This document shows, one piece after another, positions 51,558 to 59,178 of a DNA stretch of 64,000 bases. The stretch is from Streptomyces sp. NBC_01275 (lineage in GTDB: Bacteria > Actinomycetota > Actinomycetes > Streptomycetales > Streptomycetaceae). Location of the stretch: assembly GCF_026340655.1 (NCBI RefSeq), contig NZ_JAPEOZ010000001.1, forward strand, positions 9,672,001-9,736,000, written 5' to 3'. The notes beneath the pieces are model-generated. The model searched no databases. It worked only from the letters and a program-made list of their open reading frames with translations, and was not told where the DNA came from. The position numbers and the translations under genes are program-made. How positions within the stretch are numbered: the stretch's first letter is position 1; each line of letters starts with the position of its first letter.

Positions 51558-52307
51558 TTAGACGGCGCGTTCGCGGGCCTGCTGAGCGGCCGCCCGCACG
51601 GACCCCTGGTGGAGGGGCCCGTGCCCGGGCAGCAGCAGCTCGGCCGACAGTCCCTCGATGACGTCCAGCGACGCCACGGCGCGGGCGCGCTCGTGGTGGA
51701 ACATGTCCGGCAGCAGCTGTGGTCCCTGGAGCCGGGAGGTCGGATGGCCGCTCACCAGGGCGTCGCCGGAGACGACGATGCCCGCCTCGGGGAGGTGGAA
51801 CACCGTGTGGCCGCTGGTGTGGCCGGGCGTGTGCACGGGCACGGGCCGGCCGGGGAGGTCGAGCGGGCCGTCCGCCGTCGGGAACGCCTCGGGCGCGGTG
51901 ACCGGGTAGGGCGCGACGCCGTCGGAGCGCAGCACGTGCACCATCCAGGGCAGCACACCGGGCCGCCAGATGTTCCCCAGCACCTGGCCGACGGTCACCT
52001 GCTGGAGGAACTCCCGCCGGGCGTGCGGCACTTCGGCCTCGTGGAGGTAGACCGGGGTGGCGTAGGTCGAGCGCAGGTGCTCGGCGGAGCCCAGGTGGTC
52101 GTTGTGGGCGTGCGTGATGAGGACGGCCGTGACCGCCTCCGGCGAACTGCCCACCGAGGCAAGGGAGTCCAGGACCCGCTGCCGGTCGCCGGGGTAGCCG
52201 GTGTCGATCAGGGTGACGGCGTCCCCGTCCTTGAGGATCACCCAGTTGGTGTTGCCGCCGTGCACCAGGTAGGTGCCGTCCGCCACTTGCCGTACGTCTG
52301 CCCGCAT
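51558..52307 (-). CDS. Metallo-beta-lactamase-fold hydrolase
   Basis: This 249-residue protein has the zinc-binding motif THAHNDHLG, His in HTPGHTSGHTVFHL, Asp in VVSGDALVSG and a final His in LLPGHGPLHQG. It is glyoxalase II/RNase Z-like in layout and lacks the features of true beta-lactamases. The ATG at 52307 opens MRADVRQVADG; further upstream sequence is unconserved. It is probably in one transcript with the DUF4032 gene. Confidence 0.9.
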   Translation of the reverse strand: MRADVRQVADGTYLVHGGNTNWVILKDGDAVTLIDTGYPGDRQRVLDSLASVGSSPEAVTAVLITHAHNDHLGSAEHLRSTYATPVYLHEAEVPHARREFLQQVTVGQVLGNIWRPGVLPWMVHVLRSDGVAPYPVTAPEAFPTADGPLDLPGRPVPVHTPGHTSGHTVFHLPEAGIVVSGDALVSGHPTSRLQGPQLLPDMFHHERARAVASLDVIEGLSAELLLPGHGPLHQGSVRAAAQQARERAV

Positions 52308-52356
52308 GGCCGTCCCATGTCGTGAGGTTCGTGCTCGACGGGGACAGCAAAGCAGA

Positions 52357-52479
52357 TCACCGGGAGGAAACGGAGGGTGGGGCTCCACGCATCCCGAACA
52401 GGAACCTCGTCACCAGGCCGAGGACGACGAGGCCGCGCAGGACGTCCAGTTCGGTTCGGCGCACCGGTTCGGCGGTCAT
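52357..52479 (-). pseudogene. Possible remnant of an acyltransferase-type membrane protein
   Basis: A 40-codon frame begins MTAEPVRRTELDVLRGLVVLGLV and stops after PPSVSSR. The phrase RRTxLDxLRGLVVLGLV is how acyltransferase-3/DUF418-type membrane proteins of Streptomyces begin, but those run to 350 or more residues. Only the first helix remains, so this is probably a decayed gene or a tiny independent membrane peptide. It sits between the metallo-hydrolase and AlkB genes. Confidence 0.45.
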
Positions 52480-52536
52480 GAGACCTCAACGTACGTACCC
52501 CTGGCGGGCAGGTGAACGGGTACCGGCGACTCCGTT

Positions 52537-53169
52537 TCAGCGCACCCCGCGCGGCCGGTACTGGACGCTGATGCGCGGCCCCGAGGCACGGGCCGACTTC
52601 GGGACGCAGTGCTCCCAGGTCCGCTGGCAGGAGCCGCCCATCACGATCAGGTCGCCGTGCCCGAGCGGCCGCCGCACCGTCTCGCCGCCGTGTCCGTGCA
52701 TCGGGCGCAGCAGCAGATCCCGGGGCGCCCCCACGGAGAGGATCGCCACCATGGTGTCCTCCCGGGCGCCCCGCCCGATCCGGTCGCCGTGCCAGGCGAC
52801 GCTGTCCCGGCCGTCGCGGTAGTGACACAGACCGGCCGTCACGAAGGGCTCGCCCAGCTCGTGGGCGTAGTGCGTGGAGAGCGCGTCGCGCGCCTCGGCC
52901 AGCACCGGGTGCGGCAGCGCGTCGTCCGCACCGTAGTAGGCGAGCAGCCGTGGTACGTCCACGACCTGGTCGTACATCTGACGGCGCTCCGCGCGCCACG
53001 GCACGTCGGCGACCAGCTGTTCGAACAGGGCGTCGGCGCCGCTGAGCCACCCGGGCAGCACGTCGATCCAGGCGCCGGAGCCCAGTCCGGTGCGGCGGAT
53101 CCCGTCGAGGGGGCCGAGGCGGAGCTGGTCGGCCTGGTCGAAGAGGGAGCCCTGGAGGTGCACGGTCAT
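52537..53169 (-). CDS. AlkB-type 2-oxoglutarate/Fe(II) dioxygenase
   Basis: This 210-residue protein is of the DNA/RNA alkylation-repair family. The iron ligands are in SVAWHGDRIG (HxD) and TWEHCVPK, and the 2-oxoglutarate Arg pair lies in GPRISVQYRPR. LCHYRDGRDSVAWH matches AlkB proteins that oxidise methylated bases. The ATG at 53169 starts MTVHLQGSLFDQ. It is divergent from a TetR gene across a repeat-rich 133-bp region. Confidence 0.92.
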   Translation of the reverse strand: MTVHLQGSLFDQADQLRLGPLDGIRRTGLGSGAWIDVLPGWLSGADALFEQLVADVPWRAERRQMYDQVVDVPRLLAYYGADDALPHPVLAEARDALSTHYAHELGEPFVTAGLCHYRDGRDSVAWHGDRIGRGAREDTMVAILSVGAPRDLLLRPMHGHGGETVRRPLGHGDLIVMGGSCQRTWEHCVPKSARASGPRISVQYRPRGVR

Positions 53170-53199
53170 GGATCCAGCGTACTCCTTATTCGAATACGC

Positions 53200-53244
53200 G
53201 TTCCAATCTGTCATGTTCCGATCCGTCGTGTTCCGATCTGGATC
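53200..53244. repeat. Three 15-bp direct repeats in the alkB/tetR intergenic region
   Basis: GTTCCAATCTGTCAT, GTTCCGATCCGTCGT and GTTCCGATCTGGATC begin at 53200, 53215 and 53230 with exact 15-bp spacing. They may be iterons for a regulator or the result of duplication. They lie 31-75 bases upstream of the AlkB start on the minus strand, so could act on its promoter. Confidence 0.65.
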
Positions 53245-53264
53245 CAGCTCTTTGGATGCATCCG

Positions 53265-53277
53265 TGTATCGGATACA
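53265..53277. promoter_or_regulatory. Candidate TetR operator
   Basis: TGTATCGGATACA is a perfect 13-bp palindrome 26 bases before the TetR ATG. A further half-site TGTATC follows at 53283-53288, overlapping the leader. This position suits autorepression by the TetR protein encoded immediately downstream. Confidence 0.65.
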
Positions 53278-53302
53278 TTCATGTATCGAACGGAGGGCGG
53301 AC

Positions 53303-53929
53303 ATGGTGGCGGAGGCGGTGACCAAGCGCGTGACCAGGCGTCGTGTCCGCACGCGGGCCAATCTGCTGGACGCGGCGTTCGCCGTGTTCGCGGCCAAGGG
53401 ATTCGGCCGGGTCTCCATCGAGGAGGTCTGCGAGGCCGCCGGCTACAGCAGGGGCGCCTTCTATTCGAACTTCGGCAGCCTGGACGAGCTGTTCTTCGCG
53501 CTCTACCGGGAGCGGGCCGACCTCATCGCCGAGCAGGTGGCCGGCGCACTCGCCCTCGACGGGCCGGACCTCGACGTCCCCGCTGCCGTGGACCGGGTCA
53601 CCGAAGTGCTGCTCCTCGACCTGGACTGGCTCCTGGTGAAGACCGACTTCCTGGTGCACGCGGCCCGGGACGCCGCCGTCGCGCAGACCCTGTTGGCCCA
53701 CCGGGCGCGGCTGCGGCAGGCGATCGCGGACCGGCTCGCCCGGGCGCGGGGCCTCGCCGAGCTGCCCGCAGCGCTGGGCGACATCGACGGCGCGGCGTAC
53801 GCCGTGGTCGCCGCGTACGACGGAGTCACCACCCAACTGCTGCTGGACAAGGACGTCGAGCGCGCCCGTGTCTGGCTGAAGCACCTACTCACCGCCCTGC
53901 TGACCGACGGCAGCGGCACCACCGAATGA
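53303..53929 (+). CDS. TetR-family regulator upstream of an FAD dehydrogenase
   Basis: This 208-residue protein has a basic N-terminus (TKRVTRRRVRTRANLL) and the helix-turn-helix ISIEEVCEAAGYSRGAFYSNFGSLDELFFALY-type core at about 35-65. GGAGGGCGG precedes the ATG at 53303. Its stop lies 17 bases before the FAD dehydrogenase start, so they are co-transcribed, and the 13-bp palindrome upstream is the likely site for self-control. Confidence 0.92.
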   Translation: MVAEAVTKRVTRRRVRTRANLLDAAFAVFAAKGFGRVSIEEVCEAAGYSRGAFYSNFGSLDELFFALYRERADLIAEQVAGALALDGPDLDVPAAVDRVTEVLLLDLDWLLVKTDFLVHAARDAAVAQTLLAHRARLRQAIADRLARARGLAELPAALGDIDGAAYAVVAAYDGVTTQLLLDKDVERARVWLKHLLTALLTDGSGTTE

Positions 53930-53946
53930 GGAAGGCAACGGACGCC

Positions 53947-55620
53947 ATGGACGCGGACGTCATCGTCGTCGGAGCGGGCCTCGCGGGCCTGGTCGCGGCG
54001 CACGAACTCACCAGCAGGGGCCGGCGGGTCGCCCTGGTCGACCAGGAGAACGCCGCCAACCTCGGCGGCCAGGCGTTCTGGTCCTTCGGCGGGCTCTTCC
54101 TCGTCGACTCCCCGGAGCAGCGCCGCCTCGGCATCAAGGACTCCTTCGACCTCGCCTGGAACGACTGGCAGGGCAGCGCACAGTTCGACCGCACCGACGA
54201 CGAGGACTCCTGGGCGGTGCGCTGGGCGCGCGCCTACGTCGAGTGGGCGGCGGGGGAGAAGCGGACCTGGCTCGCCGGGCACGGGATCTCCTTCGTGCCC
54301 ACCGTCGGCTGGGCCGAGCGCGGCGACCTGCGCGCCGACGGGCACGGCAACTCCGTGCCCCGCTTCCACGTCGCCTGGGGGACGGGTACGGGCGTCGTCG
54401 AGCCGTTCGTCCGGTACGCCAAGCAGGCCGCCAAGGACGGACTGCTGACCTTCTACCACCGCCACCGGGTCGACGCCCTCGTCGTCGAGGACGGCGCCGC
54501 CCGCGGCGTGCGCGGCACCGTCCTCGCCGCCGACGACTCCGCGCGCGGCGTCGCCTCCAACCGCGACCCGATCGGCGACTTCGCACTGACCGCCCAGGCC
54601 GTGGTCGTCACCAGCGGCGGCATCGGCGCCGACCACGACATCGTGCGGCGCTACTGGCCCGAGCGGCTCGGCACGCCCCCGGCCGAGATGGTCACCGGCG
54701 TCCCCGCCTACGTCGACGGCCGGATGCTCGACATCAGCGCCGAGGCCGGCGTCCGGCTGGTCAACCGCGACCGCATGTGGCACTACACCGAGGGCATCCA
54801 GAACTGGGACCCCATCTGGCCCGGCCACGGCATCCGCATCCTGCCCGGCCCGTCCTCCCTGTGGTTCGACGCCCTCGGCCGCCGGCTGCCCGACCCTTGC
54901 CTGCCGGGCTACGACACCCTCAACACGCTCAAGCACCTGCGCACGACGCAGGACATCGCCGAGTACGACCACTCCTGGTTCATCCTCACCCGGAAGATCG
55001 TCGAGAAGGAGTTCGCGCTCTCGGGCTCCGAGCAGAACCCTGACATCACCGCCAAGGACCGCAAGGCCGTGCTGCGCGACCGGCTCCTCGGCAAGGGGGC
55101 GCCGGCGCCGGTGCAGGCCTTCCTCGACCACGGGAAGGACTTCGTCATCGCGGACACCCTCGACAAGCTCGTCGAGAAGATGAACACGCTGACCGAGAAG
55201 GCGCTGCTCGACGTGGACGAGCTGCGCCGCCAGATCCAGGCCCGCGACCTGCAGATCGCCAACCCCTACTCCAAGGACTCCCAGGTCCAGGGCATCCGCA
55301 ACGCCCGCCGCTACATCGGCGACCGGCTCGGCCGCGTCGCGACCCCGCACCGGATCCTCGACCCCGAGGCCGGCCCGCTCGTCGCGGTCAAGCTGCACGT
55401 CCTCACCCGCAAGACCCTCGGCGGCATCCAGACCGACCTCGACTCGCGCGCCCTCGGCGCCGACGGGCAGCCGGTCGAGGGGCTGTACGCGGCGGGCGAG
55501 GTCGCCGGTTTCGGCGGCGGCGGAGTCCACGGCTACAACGCCCTCGAAGGCACCTTCCTCGGCGGCTGCCTCTTCTCCGGGCGCGCGGCGGGACGGGCGG
55601 CGGCCAAGCAGACGGGCTGA
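53947..55620 (+). CDS. FAD-binding dehydrogenase, fumarate reductase/KstD-like
   Basis: This 557-residue flavoprotein has the dinucleotide-binding N-terminus VIVVGAGLAGLVAAHEL, the acidic ribose contact LVDQE and FAD-motif GGQAFWSFGGLF. At the C-terminus it reads GLYAAGEVAGFGGGGVHGYNALEGTFLGGCLFSGR. It resembles the FAD_binding_2 family that includes 3-ketosteroid delta-1-dehydrogenases and fumarate reductase flavoprotein. The substrate is not fixed by sequence. It starts at the ATG at 53947; an ATG at 53926 overlapping the TetR stop would add seven residues. Confidence 0.9.
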   Translation: MDADVIVVGAGLAGLVAAHELTSRGRRVALVDQENAANLGGQAFWSFGGLFLVDSPEQRRLGIKDSFDLAWNDWQGSAQFDRTDDEDSWAVRWARAYVEWAAGEKRTWLAGHGISFVPTVGWAERGDLRADGHGNSVPRFHVAWGTGTGVVEPFVRYAKQAAKDGLLTFYHRHRVDALVVEDGAARGVRGTVLAADDSARGVASNRDPIGDFALTAQAVVVTSGGIGADHDIVRRYWPERLGTPPAEMVTGVPAYVDGRMLDISAEAGVRLVNRDRMWHYTEGIQNWDPIWPGHGIRILPGPSSLWFDALGRRLPDPCLPGYDTLNTLKHLRTTQDIAEYDHSWFILTRKIVEKEFALSGSEQNPDITAKDRKAVLRDRLLGKGAPAPVQAFLDHGKDFVIADTLDKLVEKMNTLTEKALLDVDELRRQIQARDLQIANPYSKDSQVQGIRNARRYIGDRLGRVATPHRILDPEAGPLVAVKLHVLTRKTLGGIQTDLDSRALGADGQPVEGLYAAGEVAGFGGGGVHGYNALEGTFLGGCLFSGRAAGRAAAKQTG

Positions 55621-55654
55621 GCGGGACCTGGTTCAGTCGAGTTCCAGTCGAGTT

Positions 55655-56002
55655 CTAGTCGAGCAGGCCGAGCAGCACGGCCGCGTGGCTCTCCCCGGGA
55701 GTCTTCGCGGCCGTCAGCAGGGTCACCGGCCCCTCGCGGGTCAACGCCCGGACGCGGTCGAGGAGTTCGGCCGCTTCCGGAGCGGCCAGCTCCGCCTCGT
55801 AGCGCCGCGCGAACTCCTCGTACGACCCCTCGCCCGCGTGGTACCAGCGGCGCAGCCCGGTCGAGGGGGTCATCGCCTTGGGCCACTCGTCGATCCGGGC
55901 CGCGTCCTTGGCGAGGCCGCGCGGCCACAGCCGGTCGACCAGGACGCGTACCCCGTCCTCGGGCTCGGGCGGCTCGTAGACGCGGCGCACGCGGACGCTC
56001 AT
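55655..56002 (-). CDS. DUF488 family protein
   Basis: This 115-residue protein starts VRVRRVYEPPEPEDGVRVLVDRLWPRGL and ends VTLLTAAKTPGESHAAVLL, the standard form of the DUF488 (YeaO-like) family. The conserved Arg/Trp/Pro loop and the His-less end suggest a nucleic-acid or phosphate-binding role. No function is established. Three 11-bp direct repeats of CAGTCGAGTTC type lie between it and the convergent dehydrogenase gene. Confidence 0.92.
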   Translation of the reverse strand: MSVRVRRVYEPPEPEDGVRVLVDRLWPRGLAKDAARIDEWPKAMTPSTGLRRWYHAGEGSYEEFARRYEAELAAPEAAELLDRVRALTREGPVTLLTAAKTPGESHAAVLLGLLD

Positions 56003-56157
56003 GGGCGGGCCTCTCCGGGGCAGGGGCGGTGGTGTCGAGCGTAGGCCCGCCGCGCCCGCCGCTGCCGTACGGCTTGACCTGAATGGGGAGGAAACCGGGG
56101 TGATCAGTCCCTAGTCTGAGGACGCTTGATCACCCGCCACCCCCCCAAGGAGCGCCC

Positions 56158-57573
56158 GTGATGCAGTCCCGCAGACGTCTTCCCGTCCTGCGCCGCGAAG
56201 CCGTCGCCGCCACCGTCCCCGTCATCGTGGGGTCGTTGCTCGCGATGGCCGGTCCCGCTGTCGCGGCCGGCCCGACGGGAGCGTCCGGCGTCGGCGACCC
56301 CTACTTCCCGCTCGCCGGAAACGGCGGCTACCACGTCTCCCACTACGGTCTGACGCTCGGTTACGACCCGGGCAGCCGTCACCTCACCGGCAAGGCGGTC
56401 CTCACCGCCCGCGCCACCCAGCGGCTGACCCGCCTCGACCTCGACTTCAAGGGCCTGAAGATCACCGGCCTGACGGTCGACCACGTCAAGGCCGTCTACA
56501 AGCGCGACGGGCAGGAACTCGTCGTCACCCCCGCCCGCCCCCTGCGCAAGGGTCAGTCCTTCCGCGTCACCGTCACCTACAACGGCAAGCCGGGCCCGGT
56601 CACCGACCCCGACGGCTCGCTCGACGGCTGGATTCCCACCGACGACGGCGCGTTCGTCGCGGGCGAGCCGCAGGGCGCGATGACCTGGTTCCCGGCGAAC
56701 AACCACCCCCTCGACAAGTCCTCCTACGACTTCACGATCACCGTCCCCAAGGGCCGCACCGCCGTCGCCAACGGCGTCCTGCTCGGACAGAGCACCCGGG
56801 CCGGCAAGACCACCTTCCGCTGGCGGCAGACCGAGCCCATGGCCGCCTACCTCGCCACCGCGACCGTAGGAAAGTTCCAGGTCAAGCAGTACACGACCCG
56901 CAGTGGCCTCAAGGTCTACGACGCCGTCGACCCGCGCGAGGCCGCGGCCGCCGCACCGGTGCTGAAGAAGCTGCCGTCCGTCCTGGAGTGGGAGAGCAAG
57001 CTGTTCGGGCCCTACCCGTACCGCGCCGCGGGCTCCCTCGTCGACCACGCCCCGAACGTCGGATACGCCCTGGAGACCCAGTCCCGGCCGGTGTACGACC
57101 GGGCGCCCGACCTGAGCACCCTCGTCCACGAGAGCGCCCACCAGTGGTTCGGCGACTCCGTCTCCCTCACCTCCTGGAAGGACATCTGGCTCAACGAGGG
57201 CTTCGCCACCTACGCCGAGTGGCTCTACACGGAGCAGCACGGCGGCGACAGCGCCCAGAAGTCCTTCGACGCGCTGTACGCCCGCCCCGCGACCGACGGC
57301 CTGTGGGCGTTCCCGCCCGGCGACCCCGGCAGCGGCGCCAACATCTTCGACACCCCCGTCTACGCCCGCGGCGCGATGACCCTGCACGCCCTGCGCACCG
57401 CCGTCGGCGACCGCGCCTTCTTCCGCATCCTGCGCGCCTGGGCGGCCCAGCACCGCTACGGCAACGGCACGACCGCCCAGTTCGAGCGGCTCGCGGAGCG
57501 GGAGTCCGGGAAGGACCTCGGCGGCCTCTTCCACACCTGGCTGTACGCCCAGGGCAAGCCCAGCACGCCGTAA
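56158..57573 (+). CDS. Secreted M1-family metallopeptidase
   Basis: This 471-residue protein has a signal peptide (RREAVAATVPVIVGSLLAMAGPAVAA). A beta-sandwich N-domain precedes the thermolysin-like catalytic domain with HESAHQWFGD and NEGFATYAEW, the zinc site HEXXH-(18)-E. The GAMEN exopeptidase motif is replaced by VGYALETQS, as in short bacterial M1 relatives. It lacks the large C-terminal helical domain of aminopeptidase N, so it is about half the usual size. A GTG at 56158 or the ATG next to it is the start. Confidence 0.92.
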   Translation: MMQSRRRLPVLRREAVAATVPVIVGSLLAMAGPAVAAGPTGASGVGDPYFPLAGNGGYHVSHYGLTLGYDPGSRHLTGKAVLTARATQRLTRLDLDFKGLKITGLTVDHVKAVYKRDGQELVVTPARPLRKGQSFRVTVTYNGKPGPVTDPDGSLDGWIPTDDGAFVAGEPQGAMTWFPANNHPLDKSSYDFTITVPKGRTAVANGVLLGQSTRAGKTTFRWRQTEPMAAYLATATVGKFQVKQYTTRSGLKVYDAVDPREAAAAAPVLKKLPSVLEWESKLFGPYPYRAAGSLVDHAPNVGYALETQSRPVYDRAPDLSTLVHESAHQWFGDSVSLTSWKDIWLNEGFATYAEWLYTEQHGGDSAQKSFDALYARPATDGLWAFPPGDPGSGANIFDTPVYARGAMTLHALRTAVGDRAFFRILRAWAAQHRYGNGTTAQFERLAERESGKDLGGLFHTWLYAQGKPSTP

Positions 57574-57633
57574 CGCCCGAACCGGCCCGGGAAACCTGAC
57601 GAGTTCCACATACCTGTCGGTCATGGTCGACTC

Positions 57634-58398
57634 ATGATCACGCACCGACCCCGGGCCGCCGTGCTGCTCGCCGCGTCCCTTCTGCTCACGGGATGCGGCG
57701 GCGGCGCCACGGCCGCCTCCGGACCGGCGACCGCCGCCGCTGCCCCCGAGGCCTCCGCTGCCTCCGCGACGCCGGGCGCGCCCGCGCCCTCCCTCTCCCT
57801 CGAGGTCGCGACCCGACAGATACCGGGCCTGGGGCCCAGGACGCTGGCCGCGGTGCCGTCCGGGGCGCGGCAGGCGGTCGTGGTGACCGGGCAGGGCAAG
57901 AACTCGCCGCGCTCCACCGTCGTCCTGTACCGGCGCACCGAGGCCGGCTGGCAGGCCGGGGAGAGCTGGCCCGCGCACAACGCGCTGCGCGGCTGGAGCG
58001 ACCACCACATGGCCGGCGACCTGCACTCGCCCATCGGCGTCTACGGCCTCAGCGACGCCGGCGGGCTCCTGCGCGACCCCGGCACGAAGCTGCCGTACGA
58101 CCACGGCGTCGGCTTCACGGCGCCCGGCACCGGGTTCGAGGGCGAGTCGCTGGCCGGTTCCTTCGACTATGTGATCGCGATCGACTACAACCGCGAGCCG
58201 GGCACCTCGCCCCTCGACTGGACCCGCCCCCTCGGCGCGGGGCGCGGCGGCGGGATCTGGCTGCACGTCGACCACGGCGGCCCCACCCACGGGTGCGTGA
58301 GCGTCGCCGAGGAGCACATGAAGGAACTGCTCCTCGCCCTCGACCCCGCCCTCCGCCCGGTGGTCGTCATGGGCGACCATGCCTCTCTGGCCCGCTGA
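57634..58398 (+). CDS. L,D-transpeptidase-family lipoprotein (YkuD-like)
   Basis: The protein has 254 residues with a lipoprotein signal and lipobox (LLLTGCGGG), placing it on the outer membrane face. The catalytic region is IWLHVDHGGPTHGCVSV, where His and Cys match the YkuD motif HGxxxxxxxxSHGCV in altered form. A Pro/Ala-rich linker spaces the domain from the membrane. It may crosslink or edit peptidoglycan. A two-component system follows directly; repeats separate them. Confidence 0.87.
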   Translation: MITHRPRAAVLLAASLLLTGCGGGATAASGPATAAAAPEASAASATPGAPAPSLSLEVATRQIPGLGPRTLAAVPSGARQAVVVTGQGKNSPRSTVVLYRRTEAGWQAGESWPAHNALRGWSDHHMAGDLHSPIGVYGLSDAGGLLRDPGTKLPYDHGVGFTAPGTGFEGESLAGSFDYVIAIDYNREPGTSPLDWTRPLGAGRGGGIWLHVDHGGPTHGCVSVAEEHMKELLLALDPALRPVVVMGDHASLAR

Positions 58399-58400
58399 GA

Positions 58401-58470
58401 AACCGTGCCCGTCGAAGAACCGTGCCCGTCGAATAACCGTGCCCGTCGAGAGAACGTGCCCGTCGAGAAA
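58401..58470 (+). repeat. Four 17-18 bp tandem repeats before the response regulator start
   Basis: Units begin at 58401, 58418, 58435 and 58453 with the common core CGTGCCCGTCGA. They occupy the space between the L,D-transpeptidase stop and the response regulator's ribosome-binding site. The repeats stay open in the regulator's frame, so a longer N-terminus through them (from 58405) cannot be excluded. Confidence 0.8.
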
Positions 58471-58482
58471 GGGAGTCGTCGC

Positions 58483-59178
58483 GTGTGCGCGCATGTACTG
58501 GTCGCCGAGGACGACGCGATGCAGGCCGAACTCATCCGCCGCTCCCTGCTCGCCGAGGGCCACACCGCCACCGTGGTCCACGACGGCCCCGCCGCGCTCG
58601 ACGCGGCCCGGAGGCTCAGCCCCGACCTGGTCGTACTGGACCTCATGCTGCCGGTGATCGACGGCTTCGGCGTCTGCCGGGCGCTGCGCCGGGACGACGA
58701 CGTCCCGGTCCTGATGCTCACCGCCCGCGCCGCCGAGGACGACCTCCTGCTCGGCCTCGAACTCGGCGCCGACGACTACATGACCAAGCCGTACAGCCCG
58801 CGTGAGCTGATGGCCCGCATCCGGACCGTGCTGCGGCGCAGCGGGCGGGCCGCGAGCCGGCGCGACGATCCGGCCGTGCGCGCCGCCGGACTCGCCGTCG
58901 ACCCGGAACGGCACGAGGTGACCTGCGACGGCGTGCCCGTGGAGTGCACGCCCGCCGAGTTCCAGATCCTGCTCACCCTGGCAGGCGAGCCCGAACGGGT
59001 CTTCTCCCGGCGGCAGTTGCTCCAGTGCACCCGGGGCTTCGACCGGTCCTCCACCGAACGGGCCGTCGACGTGCACATCATGAACCTGCGCCGGAAGATC
59101 GAGGCCGACCCGCGCCGCCCCGTCCGGCTGCTGACCGTCTTCGGCGTCGGCTACAAGCTCGGCGGAGGCCGCGCGTGA
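58483..59178 (+). CDS. OmpR-family response regulator
   Basis: The protein has 231 residues from a GTG with GGGAG seven bases upstream. The receiver domain has acidic pocket AEDDA, phospho-Asp in VVLDLMLP, Thr in MLTAR and Lys in TKPYSP. The winged-helix output domain follows (VECTPAEFQILLTLAGEPERVFSRRQLL ... DVHIMNLRRKIE). Its stop overlaps the sensor kinase start (GTGA). The regulon is not deducible but may include the adjacent L,D-transpeptidase gene. Confidence 0.93.
   Translation: MCAHVLVAEDDAMQAELIRRSLLAEGHTATVVHDGPAALDAARRLSPDLVVLDLMLPVIDGFGVCRALRRDDDVPVLMLTARAAEDDLLLGLELGADDYMTKPYSPRELMARIRTVLRRSGRAASRRDDPAVRAAGLAVDPERHEVTCDGVPVECTPAEFQILLTLAGEPERVFSRRQLLQCTRGFDRSSTERAVDVHIMNLRRKIEADPRRPVRLLTVFGVGYKLGGGRA

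Noticed and set aside
57015..57110. Missing GAMEN motif in the M1 peptidase as a sign of inactivation
   Set aside because: Short secreted bacterial M1 relatives commonly have a variant here, and the zinc site and catalytic Glu are intact.
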